Assembly: GCA_050304855.1 (NCBI GenBank) | Contig: JBNLEI010000099.1 | Span: 1-30,857, forward strand | DNA length: 30,857 nt | DNA from: Methylomarinum sp050304855 | Lineage (GTDB): Bacteria; Pseudomonadota; Gammaproteobacteria; Methylococcales; Methylomonadaceae | Direction: 5' to 3' | Program-made: the position numbers and the translations under genes | Part shown: piece by piece, positions 8,532-16,904 of the stretch | How the letters are laid out: each line of letters begins with the position of its first letter | Numbering within the stretch: the first letter of the stretch is position 1 | The notes under the pieces: model-generated | Database searches by the model: none | What the model saw: the letters and a program-made list of their open reading frames with translations, nothing else | What the model was told of the DNA's origin: nothing

Positions 8532-10670
8532 ATGAAAAACATTCTGGATCCTTCAAAAAACTGCTGGAAAACGGCGACGGCCCAACGCGCCGCCTTCATT
8601 ATCGACGGTGAAAATTATTTTCGAGCGCTGCATGAAGCAATGATAAAGGCACAACGATCCATTATGATCGTCGGTTGGGATCTGCATAGCGAACTAAAGC
8701 TGGTTCGAAAGGGTGAAAGCGAAGAATTCCCGGATAAACTGGGAAAATTGTTAGATTTCTTGGTTCGACGAAACAAAGAACTACACGTCTACCTGTTAAG
8801 TTGGGATTTTGCGATGATCTATGCGCTGGAACGAGAGTTCTTCCCGCGCTATAAGCTTAAATGGACAACCCATCGGAGAATCCATTTCTGCCTTGACGGC
8901 GAGCACCCTATCGGCGCTTCGCAGCATCAAAAAATCGTCGTCATTGACGATGCCGTCGCATTTTCGGGCGGCCTGGACCTCAGCAAGTGGCGCTGGGACA
9001 CTTCAGAACACAAACCTGATAATCGTCTGCGAGAGGATCCCGATGGACAGCCTTATCCACCGTTTCACGATGTACAAATGATTGTCGACGGAGAAGTCGC
9101 CAAGGCCTTGGGCGAGCTAACTAAATTTCGCTGGGAACGGGCTTGCGGCGAGACAACCAAGTCTAACGAAGTATTTTCGGTAAACGATCCCTGGCCGACG
9201 AGTATATCACCTGACTTTAACGAGATACCGATCTCCATTTCCCGAACCTTTCCTGCGTATAAAGATTATCCCGAGGTGCGCGAGGTGGAACAACTCTACC
9301 TCGATAGTATTGCATCTGCCCGAGAGCTGATCTATATCGAAAATCAGTATTTAAGTTCTTTTCGTGTTGGCGAAGCATTAAAAGCCAGCCTTGAACAAGC
9401 CTACGGCCCCGAAATCGTCATCATTCAGCCTAAAAAAACGGGGGGATGGCTGGAACAGCATACCATGGACGTATTACGCGGTAGGATACTGAATAAACTA
9501 CGTCAAGCGGATCTCCACAGCCGCTTGAAAATTTATTACCCGCAAATCGCTCTTTCTCCATCTGTCGACTTGATGGTGCACGCGAAGGTTATGCTGATCG
9601 ACGACTGTTTTGCCCGCGTAGGTTCTTCCAACCTGAGTAACCGGTCGCTTGGACTTGATTCGGAATGCGACCTCGTCATTGCGACCACCAGAAAATCATC
9701 CACTGCGAATGCGATCACTGCTTTCCGTCATCGTTTACTTGCCGAACACTTGGGCGTGAAGAGCGATGATATTGCTCATAGCGCAACTCAGCATAATTCG
9801 GTCATTAAAGCGATCGAGTCATTACGCAAGGGAGAACGGACTTTAGTACCGCTACAGGGAAAAATACCGGAGGAGGTCGATCAATGGGTGCCTGAATCCG
9901 AATTACTAGACCCTGAAAAACCGATAGAGCCAAAAGAACTGTTCAATTATTTCATCAGTCCCCAGCAGCAACTTCATGCTTCCCGCCATCTGTTGCAAAT
10001 CAACTTGCTGATAATCGGCGCCCTGTGTCTATTTGCATTGATGTACTGGACTTCCTTGGCCAGCCATATCGACTTAGTAGAAGTGAAAAATGCTATGGCA
10101 TGGCTCAAACACACTTCCTATGCGCCGATCGTCATTCCCCTAGTCTACATGCTTGCAGGACTGATTTCCTTTCCAATCACATTGTTGATCATTGCAACTG
10201 TCGTCATATTCGGCCCTTGGCAAGCCATCGTTTACTCGCTAATAGGAGCCGAGTTCAGCGCAATCTCTATGTTTATTATCTGTCGCAAACTGGGACGGAG
10301 AGTAGTCAGAAAGTTTGCCGGCAACTTACTTAACCGACTCAGCCATACGCTCTCCGAATCGGGCATCAAAGCGGTCATCACCTTACGCATTTTCCCGGTT
10401 GCCTCTTTTTCACTGATCAACATGATCGCTGGGGTATCCGAGATTCGGCTTCGAGACTTTGCACTCGGGAGTTTTATCGGACTGATTCCCGGCGTCGTCG
10501 TTATCGTTCTTATCGGCAACTGGATAGCCTACGCATCGGGCCGTCCTGCATCGGATAATTTTATCGCCTTATTAAGTGTCACGGTTCTGACTTGTTCCGT
10601 CTTGGTTGGCTTTTTAGTATGGTTACGCCGCAAGCCTTCTAATACCGTCAAGACCCACAATAGATTCTAA
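8532..10670 (+). CDS. Phospholipase D-family protein fused to a VTT membrane domain
   Basis: The 712-residue protein joins two modules. Residues 1-420 form a phospholipase D unit with both HKD motifs complete: H132-x-K134-x4-D139 (HQKIVVIDD) and H350-x-K352-x4-D357 (HAKVMLIDD). Each is followed by the usual G-S/G-N/D-L stretch. After a hydrophilic linker, residues about 485-700 form a multi-helix SNARE-associated/VTT (DedA-like) domain, with the typical FGPWQAIVYSLIGAE and LRIFPVASFSLIN segments. The enzyme could hydrolyse phospholipid head groups or exchange them as cardiolipin synthase does; the VTT part may move lipids across the bilayer. No signal peptide is present. The next gene starts on the last base of its stop codon (TAATG), so the two form an operon lying between Pho-controlled lipid genes. 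Confidence 0.88.
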   Translation: MKNILDPSKNCWKTATAQRAAFIIDGENYFRALHEAMIKAQRSIMIVGWDLHSELKLVRKGESEEFPDKLGKLLDFLVRRNKELHVYLLSWDFAMIYALEREFFPRYKLKWTTHRRIHFCLDGEHPIGASQHQKIVVIDDAVAFSGGLDLSKWRWDTSEHKPDNRLREDPDGQPYPPFHDVQMIVDGEVAKALGELTKFRWERACGETTKSNEVFSVNDPWPTSISPDFNEIPISISRTFPAYKDYPEVREVEQLYLDSIASARELIYIENQYLSSFRVGEALKASLEQAYGPEIVIIQPKKTGGWLEQHTMDVLRGRILNKLRQADLHSRLKIYYPQIALSPSVDLMVHAKVMLIDDCFARVGSSNLSNRSLGLDSECDLVIATTRKSSTANAITAFRHRLLAEHLGVKSDDIAHSATQHNSVIKAIESLRKGERTLVPLQGKIPEEVDQWVPESELLDPEKPIEPKELFNYFISPQQQLHASRHLLQINLLIIGALCLFALMYWTSLASHIDLVEVKNAMAWLKHTSYAPIVIPLVYMLAGLISFPITLLIIATVVIFGPWQAIVYSLIGAEFSAISMFIICRKLGRRVVRKFAGNLLNRLSHTLSESGIKAVITLRIFPVASFSLINMIAGVSEIRLRDFALGSFIGLIPGVVVIVLIGNWIAYASGRPASDNFIALLSVTVLTCSVLVGFLVWLRRKPSNTVKTHNRF

Positions 10671-11398
10671 TGCATCTTCGGGTCGCCACTTATAACATCC
10701 ATCGCTGCGTTGGTCGGGACGGCATCGAGTCCCCTGTTCGAATCGCCAAATTGCTACAAGAAATTGACGCCGATCTAGTCGCCCTGCAGGAAGTTTCCGT
10801 CGCCCCCGAACACCACTCTGCGAATGTTTTGGAACACTTGGAGCAGGTCACTCAGGCGGATGCCATAAAAGGGTTCACGTTGGAAGAGAAAAACGGTTTT
10901 TACGGCAATGCCTTGCTGTCCCGATTTGAGCCGGCAAAAATTAAGCGAATCGATATCAGTGTACCGAACCGCGAGCCTCGAGGAATTATCGATATCGAAC
11001 TCGAGGTGGACCGGCTCAAGATTGCCGTAATGGCGACGCATTTAGGTTTAGCCTTCAGCGAACGACGGCAGCAGATTAACAACATCCTATCCGAACTGGA
11101 TATAAAATCAGCGGATATCATTGTCCTGCTAGGCGATTTTAACGAATGGTTCTTTGGGAGTCGCCCCATTCGAGAGTTGAAACAACGATTTAGCTCTGTT
11201 CCGGCTCCAGCCACATTTCCCGCCCATCGACCGCTGCTGAGACTGGACAGAATATGGGTTCAGCCGGCGACTAGACTGATTTCGCTGCAAACCTACGTGA
11301 CCGACCTCAGCAAAATCGCTTCCGATCACTTGCCGCTGGTAGCCGAAATCGACCTGAGCCGAAAGCAATTCCTCGGACATCCTACGCTCAAACCATAA
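10670..11398 (+). CDS. Endonuclease/exonuclease/phosphatase (EEP) family phosphodiesterase
   Basis: The 242-residue protein has the EEP-fold motifs in order: TYNIHRC at the N terminus, LQEV with metal-binding E41, THLGL, GDFNEW and the closing SDHLPL. The fold includes DNases, sphingomyelinases and inositol phosphatases. There is no signal peptide or membrane helix, so it is probably cytoplasmic. The start codon overlaps the phospholipase D stop codon by one base, which argues for joint expression and a lipid or phosphodiester substrate rather than DNA repair. It ends 14 bases before the convergent small membrane protein gene. Family call is firm; the substrate is unknown. Confidence 0.85.
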   Translation: MHLRVATYNIHRCVGRDGIESPVRIAKLLQEIDADLVALQEVSVAPEHHSANVLEHLEQVTQADAIKGFTLEEKNGFYGNALLSRFEPAKIKRIDISVPNREPRGIIDIELEVDRLKIAVMATHLGLAFSERRQQINNILSELDIKSADIIVLLGDFNEWFFGSRPIRELKQRFSSVPAPATFPAHRPLLRLDRIWVQPATRLISLQTYVTDLSKIASDHLPLVAEIDLSRKQFLGHPTLKP

Positions 11399-11412
11399 TT
11401 TCAAATACGCAT

Positions 11413-11658
11413 TCAGGTCGAAGTAGAGGTTTTTTTACTCCGGCGGTAATCCCTGACTTTCTGCCAGGCTTTGCGGGTGTGATGGTTTTTATCAGACCAA
11501 CGGATTACCCGACGCTTAACTTTATTGGACGCCTTAAACATGATCGCCAAACCGACAATCATAGTCGGCAAACCGAACGGAACCGGCAGCGGAAACAGAA
11601 TCATGCCGATCACGAAAATAATAACGCCAAGCGTCATCAACAGAGATTTTTTCAGCAT
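11413..11658 (-). CDS. Small PGPGW-type membrane protein
   Basis: This 81-residue protein has two hydrophobic stretches (about 6-21 and 27-42) broken by FPLPVPFGLP, similar to the proline/glycine turn of PGPGW-type putative membrane proteins. A very basic tail of about 35 residues follows and probably stays in the cytoplasm. It starts five bases after the plcP-like stop codon, so it is the second gene of that operon and would share its Pho-box promoter. No function is known to me; context suggests a helper in membrane remodelling. Confidence 0.75.
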   Translation of the reverse strand: MLKKSLLMTLGVIIFVIGMILFPLPVPFGLPTMIVGLAIMFKASNKVKRRVIRWSDKNHHTRKAWQKVRDYRRSKKTSTST

Positions 11659-11663
11659 GGTGG

Positions 11664-12470
11664 TCAGGCTGCTTTAGCCAGTTTTTCCGCACTCTCTTCT
11701 TCGGCGACATCGAGCAACTTATAGCTATCCTCCAGCCATCGAATGATCGACAAATCTCCGTTTTCATCTTCGACCAATGCGGTGCAACTTTCCACCCAAT
11801 CACCAGTATTGCAATATATTTTACCGAATTCCATTTCCGAAATATCGGCATGATGGATGTGACCGCAAATCACCCCGTCTACCTTCTGCTTATGCGCTTC
11901 CAGACTTAACACATGCTGATAGTTGTTCATGAACTGGACGATATTTTTTACCTTGTGTTTTAAATACGCCGACAACGACCAATACTGGAATCCCAACAGC
12001 TTACGAATATTGTTAAACCATCGGTTAACCGCCAGCAACAGTTCGTAAGCCTCTCCGCCGATATAAGCCAGGTTGCGATTATGGCAAACGATACTATCGA
12101 ACTCATCGCCGTGCATCACCAAAAAACGGCGTCCGTCTTCAGTCTTGTGGATGGCGTTTAAGCGGATTTCGATACCGTTGAACAACATACCGGCGTGTTT
12201 TCTGAACTGCTCGTCATGATTGCCTGGAATATAAACCACCCGCGTCCCTTGTTTGGCCTTGTTGATGACACGCTGAACAATATCGCTGTGTAAGATGGGC
12301 CAGTAAAATCCGGACTTTACGTTCCAGCTCCATAAATCGATAATATCACCGACCAAATACAAGGTATCGCATTGCACATGATCGAGAAAATCGCGCAAAT
12401 ACTCGGCTTTACAGCCCTTAGTGCCCAGATGCGTATCGGAAATCCAGACGGTACGGTAGTGAAGAGTCAT
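11664..12470 (-). CDS. plcP: PlcP-like metallophosphoesterase (phospholipase C type)
   Basis: The 268-residue protein is a calcineurin-like phosphoesterase. All metal-binding motifs are present: D12-x-H14, GDIID (D42), GNHD (83-86), H120-GDE and GHIHH (203-207). Generic annotation would call it UDP-2,3-diacylglucosamine diphosphatase. The blocks WPILHSDIV, QYWSLSAYLKHKVKN and NTGDWVESCTALVE instead recall PlcP of Sinorhizobium and marine bacteria. PlcP is a PhoB-controlled phospholipase C that removes phospholipid head groups to leave diacylglycerol. The tandem Pho-box promoter just upstream supports PlcP over LpxH. GGAG lies eight bases before the ATG. It leads an operon with the small membrane protein. 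In the known pathway its diacylglycerol goes to a glycosyltransferase; here the candidate is the gene at 6600-7640. Confidence 0.82.
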   Translation of the reverse strand: MTLHYRTVWISDTHLGTKGCKAEYLRDFLDHVQCDTLYLVGDIIDLWSWNVKSGFYWPILHSDIVQRVINKAKQGTRVVYIPGNHDEQFRKHAGMLFNGIEIRLNAIHKTEDGRRFLVMHGDEFDSIVCHNRNLAYIGGEAYELLLAVNRWFNNIRKLLGFQYWSLSAYLKHKVKNIVQFMNNYQHVLSLEAHKQKVDGVICGHIHHADISEMEFGKIYCNTGDWVESCTALVEDENGDLSIIRWLEDSYKLLDVAEEESAEKLAKAA

Positions 12471-12500
12471 CAGGTGTTCTCCGCAGTTTTCATGGCTGCA

Positions 12501-12556
12501 ACCATAGCAACTCTTTATGACAACACCGTAACGGTTTCATGAAAATACGATGACAC
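12501..12556 (-). promoter_or_regulatory. Tandem Pho-box promoter of the plcP-like operon
   Basis: Minus-strand heptamers lie every 11 bp: GTGTCAT (12556-12550), TTTTCAT (12545-12539), CCGTTAC (12534-12528) and TTGTCAT (12523-12517). The outer two match the PhoB half-site at 6 of 7 positions. TATGGT (12506-12501) follows after exactly 10 bases. This predicts transcription from about 12494 and a leader of roughly 24 bases. Confidence 0.72.
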
Positions 12557-12619
12557 CCCGCCGAACCTGAGAACGGCTACACATTTTGCGGTAATGCATG
12601 TCCGTAAACCGTCTTGTGG

Positions 12620-13267
12620 CTATGGCTCGGGAGTGATGTTGATATTTAACGACAGCGCAATCTGCATCAATTCTGCCACGCTACCGGCATTGAGTTTTTT
12701 CTTAATTTGCGTGGCATAATTAGCCACCGTTTTATAACCGAGACAAAGTTCATCGGCAATGTGATGTATCGTGTGTCCTTTAACCAGTAATCTGAAAATG
12801 TCGAATTCGCGCGCCGAAAAGGTATTGATGATCGCCTGATAATCCTGCGCGACGGATTCTTTCAACAATCCTTCTTCGATATAACGTCGCCCGCTTAGAA
12901 TACTGGTGATAGCCTGCGGCAATATTTCCGGGGCGCTGTTTTTTGTGATATAGCCTTTGGCGCCCGACGATAAGGCCCGATTGACGTACACCTGCTCATG
13001 ATGGACGCTGAACACTAAAATATTGGCCTCCTCATTTCGTTGCGCGATTCTGCGGATGGTTTCCAGTCCGCCGATACCCGGCATCGATAAATCTATCACG
13101 ACGATATCGGGCTGCAAGGCTTGATACAGCTGAATGGCTTTCTCTCCGCGGTCGGCTTCGCCGCACACCTCCATACCCGGTACCGAGGACAACAATAGTT
13201 TAAATCCAGCCCTAACCACGGCATGATCGTCAACCAACAAGATCTTGGTTTTCCGCCGTGTCATCAT
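12620..13267 (-). CDS. NarL/FixJ-family response regulator
   Basis: The 215-residue protein has a receiver domain with the acidic pair in LLVDDH (residues 13-14), phosphoacceptor D59 in VVIDLSMPG and K109 in KGYITK. It ends in a LuxR-type helix-turn-helix (FSAREFDIFRLLVKGHTIHHIA and GYKTVANYATQIKKKL). It overlaps the stop of the partner kinase by four bases, so the two are a matched pair acting in the cytoplasm. The kinase resembles the MoxY type, whose partners regulate methanol oxidation in some methylotrophs; that role here is only a suggestion. The plcP-like gene follows on the same strand after 149 bases with its own promoter. Confidence 0.9.
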   Translation of the reverse strand: MMTRRKTKILLVDDHAVVRAGFKLLLSSVPGMEVCGEADRGEKAIQLYQALQPDIVVIDLSMPGIGGLETIRRIAQRNEEANILVFSVHHEQVYVNRALSSGAKGYITKNSAPEILPQAITSILSGRRYIEEGLLKESVAQDYQAIINTFSAREFDIFRLLVKGHTIHHIADELCLGYKTVANYATQIKKKLNAGSVAELMQIALSLNINITPEP

Positions 13268-14580
13268 ATCGGAATCATCGCGTTGACTGTCATTCCTTCG
13301 CCGGGAAGGGAGTACACAGTGAACTCGCCGTCCAACGAGCGGATTCTTTCCCGCATACCCAGCAAACCGAAACCACTAGCAATATGACCGAGATTGCAAC
13401 CCTGGCCATCGTCATTAATCTGCACCGACAACGAATCGTCTTTTTCGGGGTCGATGTTTAACGAAATAGTCACTCGGTTGGCATCGGCATGCCGGTTGAT
13501 GTTAGTCAGACATTCCTGAATCACGCGAAAAATCTGGATGGCGATTTTGTTGTCGAGTCGATCGACTGCATCGTCGCAATGCAACTCGATCGATAGCGCC
13601 GGATTTCGCCCGTTCCAGTGCGTAACTAAGTCTTCAAGCGTCGCTTTTAAGCCTAGTTCTGTCAGCATCAATGGATGCAGTTGCTGCATCATCGTTCTCA
13701 CCACCAACATCAAATGATCGCAAATCCCGGTGATGGATTGCATGATTTTGGGCCTGTCGGCATCCCGGTGAGCAGCAGTCGCCGCCATCACTTTAACTGC
13801 AGTCAGCGATTGACCGAGCTCGTCGTGCAGCTCCTGGGAAAGTCGTTGCCTCTCTTCTTCCTGTATTTGCAATGAGTGCTGGGTCAACGCTCGATTTTGT
13901 TGTCGGGTTTTCTCCAGCACATCGGTCATATGGTTAATCGCCCTGGCGATACTGTCATATTCCAACGTGGAAAAATCCGGCAATTTTTTACGATACTCGC
14001 CGGTTTCGATCAATTGCAGCGAACGGACAATCGTATCGATCGCCTGCAGCGTTTTATTGAATACCAGATGGACGGCCAAAAACGTCAATAAAACCAACGC
14101 ACAAATCGTCAAGAAAAAAGCAATCGTCTCCTGCCAAACTTCGGTAATTTCATCCAGCGGATTGGCTTGAATGATCAACGTATAAAGTTTGCCGTCGACC
14201 GAGCGGATTTGATGTTCCGCCTTTCGGTAATCGCTGCTGACCAGGCCGACGAACCACCGCGGCGGTAAATCTTCCCTTTCTTCGGTTGCACCGTTGTCGG
14301 CAATATCGATTAACCGGCCTGAAGGTTTTCTCACCTGGATGTTCAGATGACGGGTCTGTTTTAACGCACTCAAACGATAAATCCAGTCGTTTTCATCAAC
14401 ATCAGGAAGAGGTGCCGCTGAAAATCCCAGCTTGAACAGCTGCAGAGCCAGATTGATGGACGATTCGACTTCGTCGTTGACGGCGTTGCGCGCCTGCCAA
14501 ACAGCGACGGCGCCGCCCAATACCATGATACAGAGCGAAAACATTAACACCCTATAAGTGATCTGAAAACGTAAACTCAT
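13264..14580 (-). CDS. HisKA_3 sensor histidine kinase, MoxY/NarX type
   Basis: The 438-residue kinase has a membrane segment at about 11-29 and a periplasmic domain of about 120 residues. The second segment (about 152-174) is followed by a HAMP linker, then HisKA_3 with phosphoacceptor H252 in LSQELHDELGQS. The GHKL ATPase domain follows, with VIQECLTNINRHA (N box), DDGQG and GFGLLGMRERI. The N-terminal half resembles the LapD/MoxY periplasmic domain. MoxY-type kinases in methylotrophs, including MxaY of Methylotuvimicrobium, influence methanol dehydrogenase expression. That makes a C1-related signal a reasonable guess, no more. It is the first gene of the pair. Confidence 0.88.
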   Translation of the reverse strand: MSLRFQITYRVLMFSLCIMVLGGAVAVWQARNAVNDEVESSINLALQLFKLGFSAAPLPDVDENDWIYRLSALKQTRHLNIQVRKPSGRLIDIADNGATEEREDLPPRWFVGLVSSDYRKAEHQIRSVDGKLYTLIIQANPLDEITEVWQETIAFFLTICALVLLTFLAVHLVFNKTLQAIDTIVRSLQLIETGEYRKKLPDFSTLEYDSIARAINHMTDVLEKTRQQNRALTQHSLQIQEEERQRLSQELHDELGQSLTAVKVMAATAAHRDADRPKIMQSITGICDHLMLVVRTMMQQLHPLMLTELGLKATLEDLVTHWNGRNPALSIELHCDDAVDRLDNKIAIQIFRVIQECLTNINRHADANRVTISLNIDPEKDDSLSVQINDDGQGCNLGHIASGFGLLGMRERIRSLDGEFTVYSLPGEGMTVNAMIPI

Positions 14581-14873
14581 TTTGTCAAAGGGGTTAGGCT
14601 ATGAACGGATTGAGGGGTATTTCCTGGGCGGTTTTTGAATTGACGACAAAACCGTAAAATGCTCCCGAAACTCGTCAACACCGAAACAGTCGTCCGAATT
14701 TCGTAACGCTTGAAGATTTTAAGTCCCGTGAACCCGGTTAGCAAACCGTTTGGACTATTCCGGGAAAATTTCCCGAAACATTATGATTGAAATCAATCGG
14801 CGGTCAGTGAAAAACATCCGCTATCCGATTGGGTCGGGTTACCGACTCCGCAAGACCGATTTTCGGACAATTC
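14581..14873. other. Intergenic region upstream of the histidine kinase
   Basis: These 293 bases must hold the promoter of the minus-strand kinase operon. The perfect 15-base palindrome CGGGAAA-A-TTTCCCG is at 14761-14775. A second inverted repeat, GATTGA-AA-TCAATC, follows at 14785-14798. Either could bind a regulator. A weak CCGA-TTT-TCGG stem just downstream of the SemiSWEET gene may aid termination. No gene is visible. Confidence 0.45.
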
Positions 14874-15146
14874 TTAATCACCCCTGATAAAAGTGTTATA
14901 TATTTTAAAGCTCAGAATAGAAGCCGCCAGTAAAAAAGTGATAGCATTGGCAAAAATAATCGCCCTATCCGACACCTGCATACCGTATACCAGCCAGAGC
15001 AATACGCCTAAGGTAAAAGCGCTGTACATCCCCAGTGACAAAGATTTCGTGTCGCGCGTTTTAATAGTCAAAATTGCCTGCGGCAGGAAAGAAGCGGTCG
15101 TCAATGTGGCAGCTGCAAAGCCGATCAGTTCAACAGAAATTAACAT
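14874..15146 (-). CDS. SemiSWEET/PQ-loop small sugar transporter
   Basis: The 90-residue protein has three hydrophobic segments and the PQ motif in SFLPQ, followed by the basic TRDTKSLS turn and the LWLVYG segment. This is the layout of bacterial SemiSWEETs, which dimerise to move sugars through the inner membrane. Length is normal for the family. It lies 65 bases downstream of nadE on the same strand and may be the last gene of a sucC-sucD-nadE transcript. There is no visible functional link to NAD synthesis. Substrate unknown. Confidence 0.85.
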   Translation of the reverse strand: MLISVELIGFAAATLTTASFLPQAILTIKTRDTKSLSLGMYSAFTLGVLLWLVYGMQVSDRAIIFANAITFLLAASILSFKIYNTFIRGD

Positions 15147-15211
15147 GTATTTTCCAGGCAGCTTCGCTGCAATCGAATGGGGTCAATAAAGCCGGTACGT
15201 TTAACCCTGTA

Positions 15212-16840
15212 TTATTTAAATTCGTGGCTTCCCCGGTAACCAGAAGAAATCGGATATCGCCGATCGCGACCGAACGCTCTCGGAGTGATTCTAATGCCGG
15301 GCGGCGCTTGTCTGCGCTTATACTCGTTTCTATCGACCAACGTCACCGCGCGGTGCACGTCTTCCGGACTGAATCCCGCTTCAATAATTTCCTGCACCGA
15401 CTTGTCCTGCTCGACATACATCTCAAGGATCGGATCCAATGCGGAATAAGGCGGCAGAGAATCCTCGTCAATCTGATCCGGAGCCAATTCGGCAGAAGGC
15501 GGTCGACTAATAACCCGCTCCGGTATCACAGGTGCCGGCGACAGACTGTTGCGATATTTGGCAAGTTTATAGACCAGAAGTTTCGGCACATCTTTAATCG
15601 GCGCAAAACCGCCGGCCATATCACCATACAAAGTGGCGTAACCGACGCTCATTTCGATCTTGTTACCGGTTGTAAGCAGCAGTTTTCCCTGTTTGTTCGA
15701 CATCGCCATCAAAACGATTCCGCGCGAACGTGCTTGGATGTTTTCCTCCGTGGTATCGCGCTGCGAACCGGCGAACACGTCGGCCAGCATTTCGCCAAAC
15801 GCCGTCACGGCCGGTTCGATGGGAATGATATGATGTTTCACGCCCAAAGCTTTGGCCTCCAATACAGCATCTTCGATGCTCATATCCTGGGTAAAACGAG
15901 ATGGCATTAATACAGCCTCGACCTTATCAGAACCCAATGCGTCGACTGCAATAGCAAGCACCAAAGCCGAATCGATACCGCCGGATAATCCTAAAATGGC
16001 ACCGTCGAAACCGTTCTTCCGAACATAGTCCCTAACCCCCATTACCAACGCTTTGTATTCGCTGGATATAACCGTGTAGAGCGGTGCACACTCGCTTTTG
16101 ATCGGTTCGCTATCGACAAATTCGACCACGCTGAGCTGTTCGGCAAACTCAGCCGCTCGAAATATCACTTCTCCTTGGGCATTGACCGCAAACGAAGCGC
16201 CATCGAACACCAATTCGTCCTGGCCGCCGACCAAGTTGACATAAACCGACGGAATCTTGGCCTCCTTGGCCTGCCGACAGACGACCAATTCTCGTTCGTG
16301 AATCTTGCCTGCATGAAATGGCGAGGCATTCAGGGTTAAAACTATTTCCGCACCGGCCTGCTTATTTCTGGCTATCGTGTCGTTAAGCCAAATATCCTCG
16401 CAAATGGTCAGCCCTAGAATATGTCCCTTGGCGGCAAATAAACAGACTTCGTCACCCGTTGAGAAATAGCGGTGCTCATCGAACACCCCATAATTGGGCA
16501 GTTCCTTTTTCCGATAAATCCTTAGTACTTTACCGTCACGTAAGACCGCGGCACTGTTATATAGCCGATCGCCGTCTTTTTCCGGAAAACCCAATACGAT
16601 ATCGATCCCTGTCACGGTTTTGGCAATTTCGTCCACCGCTTGAAAAGCGTGGCGAATAAAATCCTGCCGAAACAGCAAATCTTCCGGAGGATAGGCAGTG
16701 ATGCTGAGTTCAGGAAACAGCACGATATCGGCTTCCAGCCGGTCCCGAGCCTCTATGGCGGTCCGCACGATTTTGTCCCTGTTACTGTTGATATTGCCGA
16801 CAGTCAGATTAATTTGGGCTAAAGCAATTTTTAACGACAT
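15212..16840 (-). CDS. nadE: Glutamine-dependent NAD+ synthetase
   Basis: This 542-residue enzyme makes NAD+ from deamido-NAD, using ammonia from glutamine and ATP. The N-terminal nitrilase-type glutaminase domain (about 1-250) shows its catalytic triad: E44 in LFPELS, K112 in YRKKELPNYGVFDE and C147 in TICEDIW. The synthetase domain carries the ATP pyrophosphatase loop LGLSGGIDSA (283-292). Length is usual for the two-domain type. It is cytoplasmic. It begins 64 bases after sucD on the same strand, and no clear terminator lies between, so it may be co-transcribed with sucCD. Nothing odd is seen. Confidence 0.97.
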   Translation of the reverse strand: MSLKIALAQINLTVGNINSNRDKIVRTAIEARDRLEADIVLFPELSITAYPPEDLLFRQDFIRHAFQAVDEIAKTVTGIDIVLGFPEKDGDRLYNSAAVLRDGKVLRIYRKKELPNYGVFDEHRYFSTGDEVCLFAAKGHILGLTICEDIWLNDTIARNKQAGAEIVLTLNASPFHAGKIHERELVVCRQAKEAKIPSVYVNLVGGQDELVFDGASFAVNAQGEVIFRAAEFAEQLSVVEFVDSEPIKSECAPLYTVISSEYKALVMGVRDYVRKNGFDGAILGLSGGIDSALVLAIAVDALGSDKVEAVLMPSRFTQDMSIEDAVLEAKALGVKHHIIPIEPAVTAFGEMLADVFAGSQRDTTEENIQARSRGIVLMAMSNKQGKLLLTTGNKIEMSVGYATLYGDMAGGFAPIKDVPKLLVYKLAKYRNSLSPAPVIPERVISRPPSAELAPDQIDEDSLPPYSALDPILEMYVEQDKSVQEIIEAGFSPEDVHRAVTLVDRNEYKRRQAPPGIRITPRAFGRDRRYPISSGYRGSHEFK

Positions 16841-16904
16841 TTAAATTCGCTTTTTGATTGATAGGGAATCTACCGGTTTACAAAGGCTCGGCGCCGGATA
16901 ATGC

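Noticed and set aside
15074..15910. 278-codon plus-strand open frame
   Set aside because: It lies antisense to nadE and the SemiSWEET gene, both with clear family motifs; its product is rich in R, H and F without any pattern.
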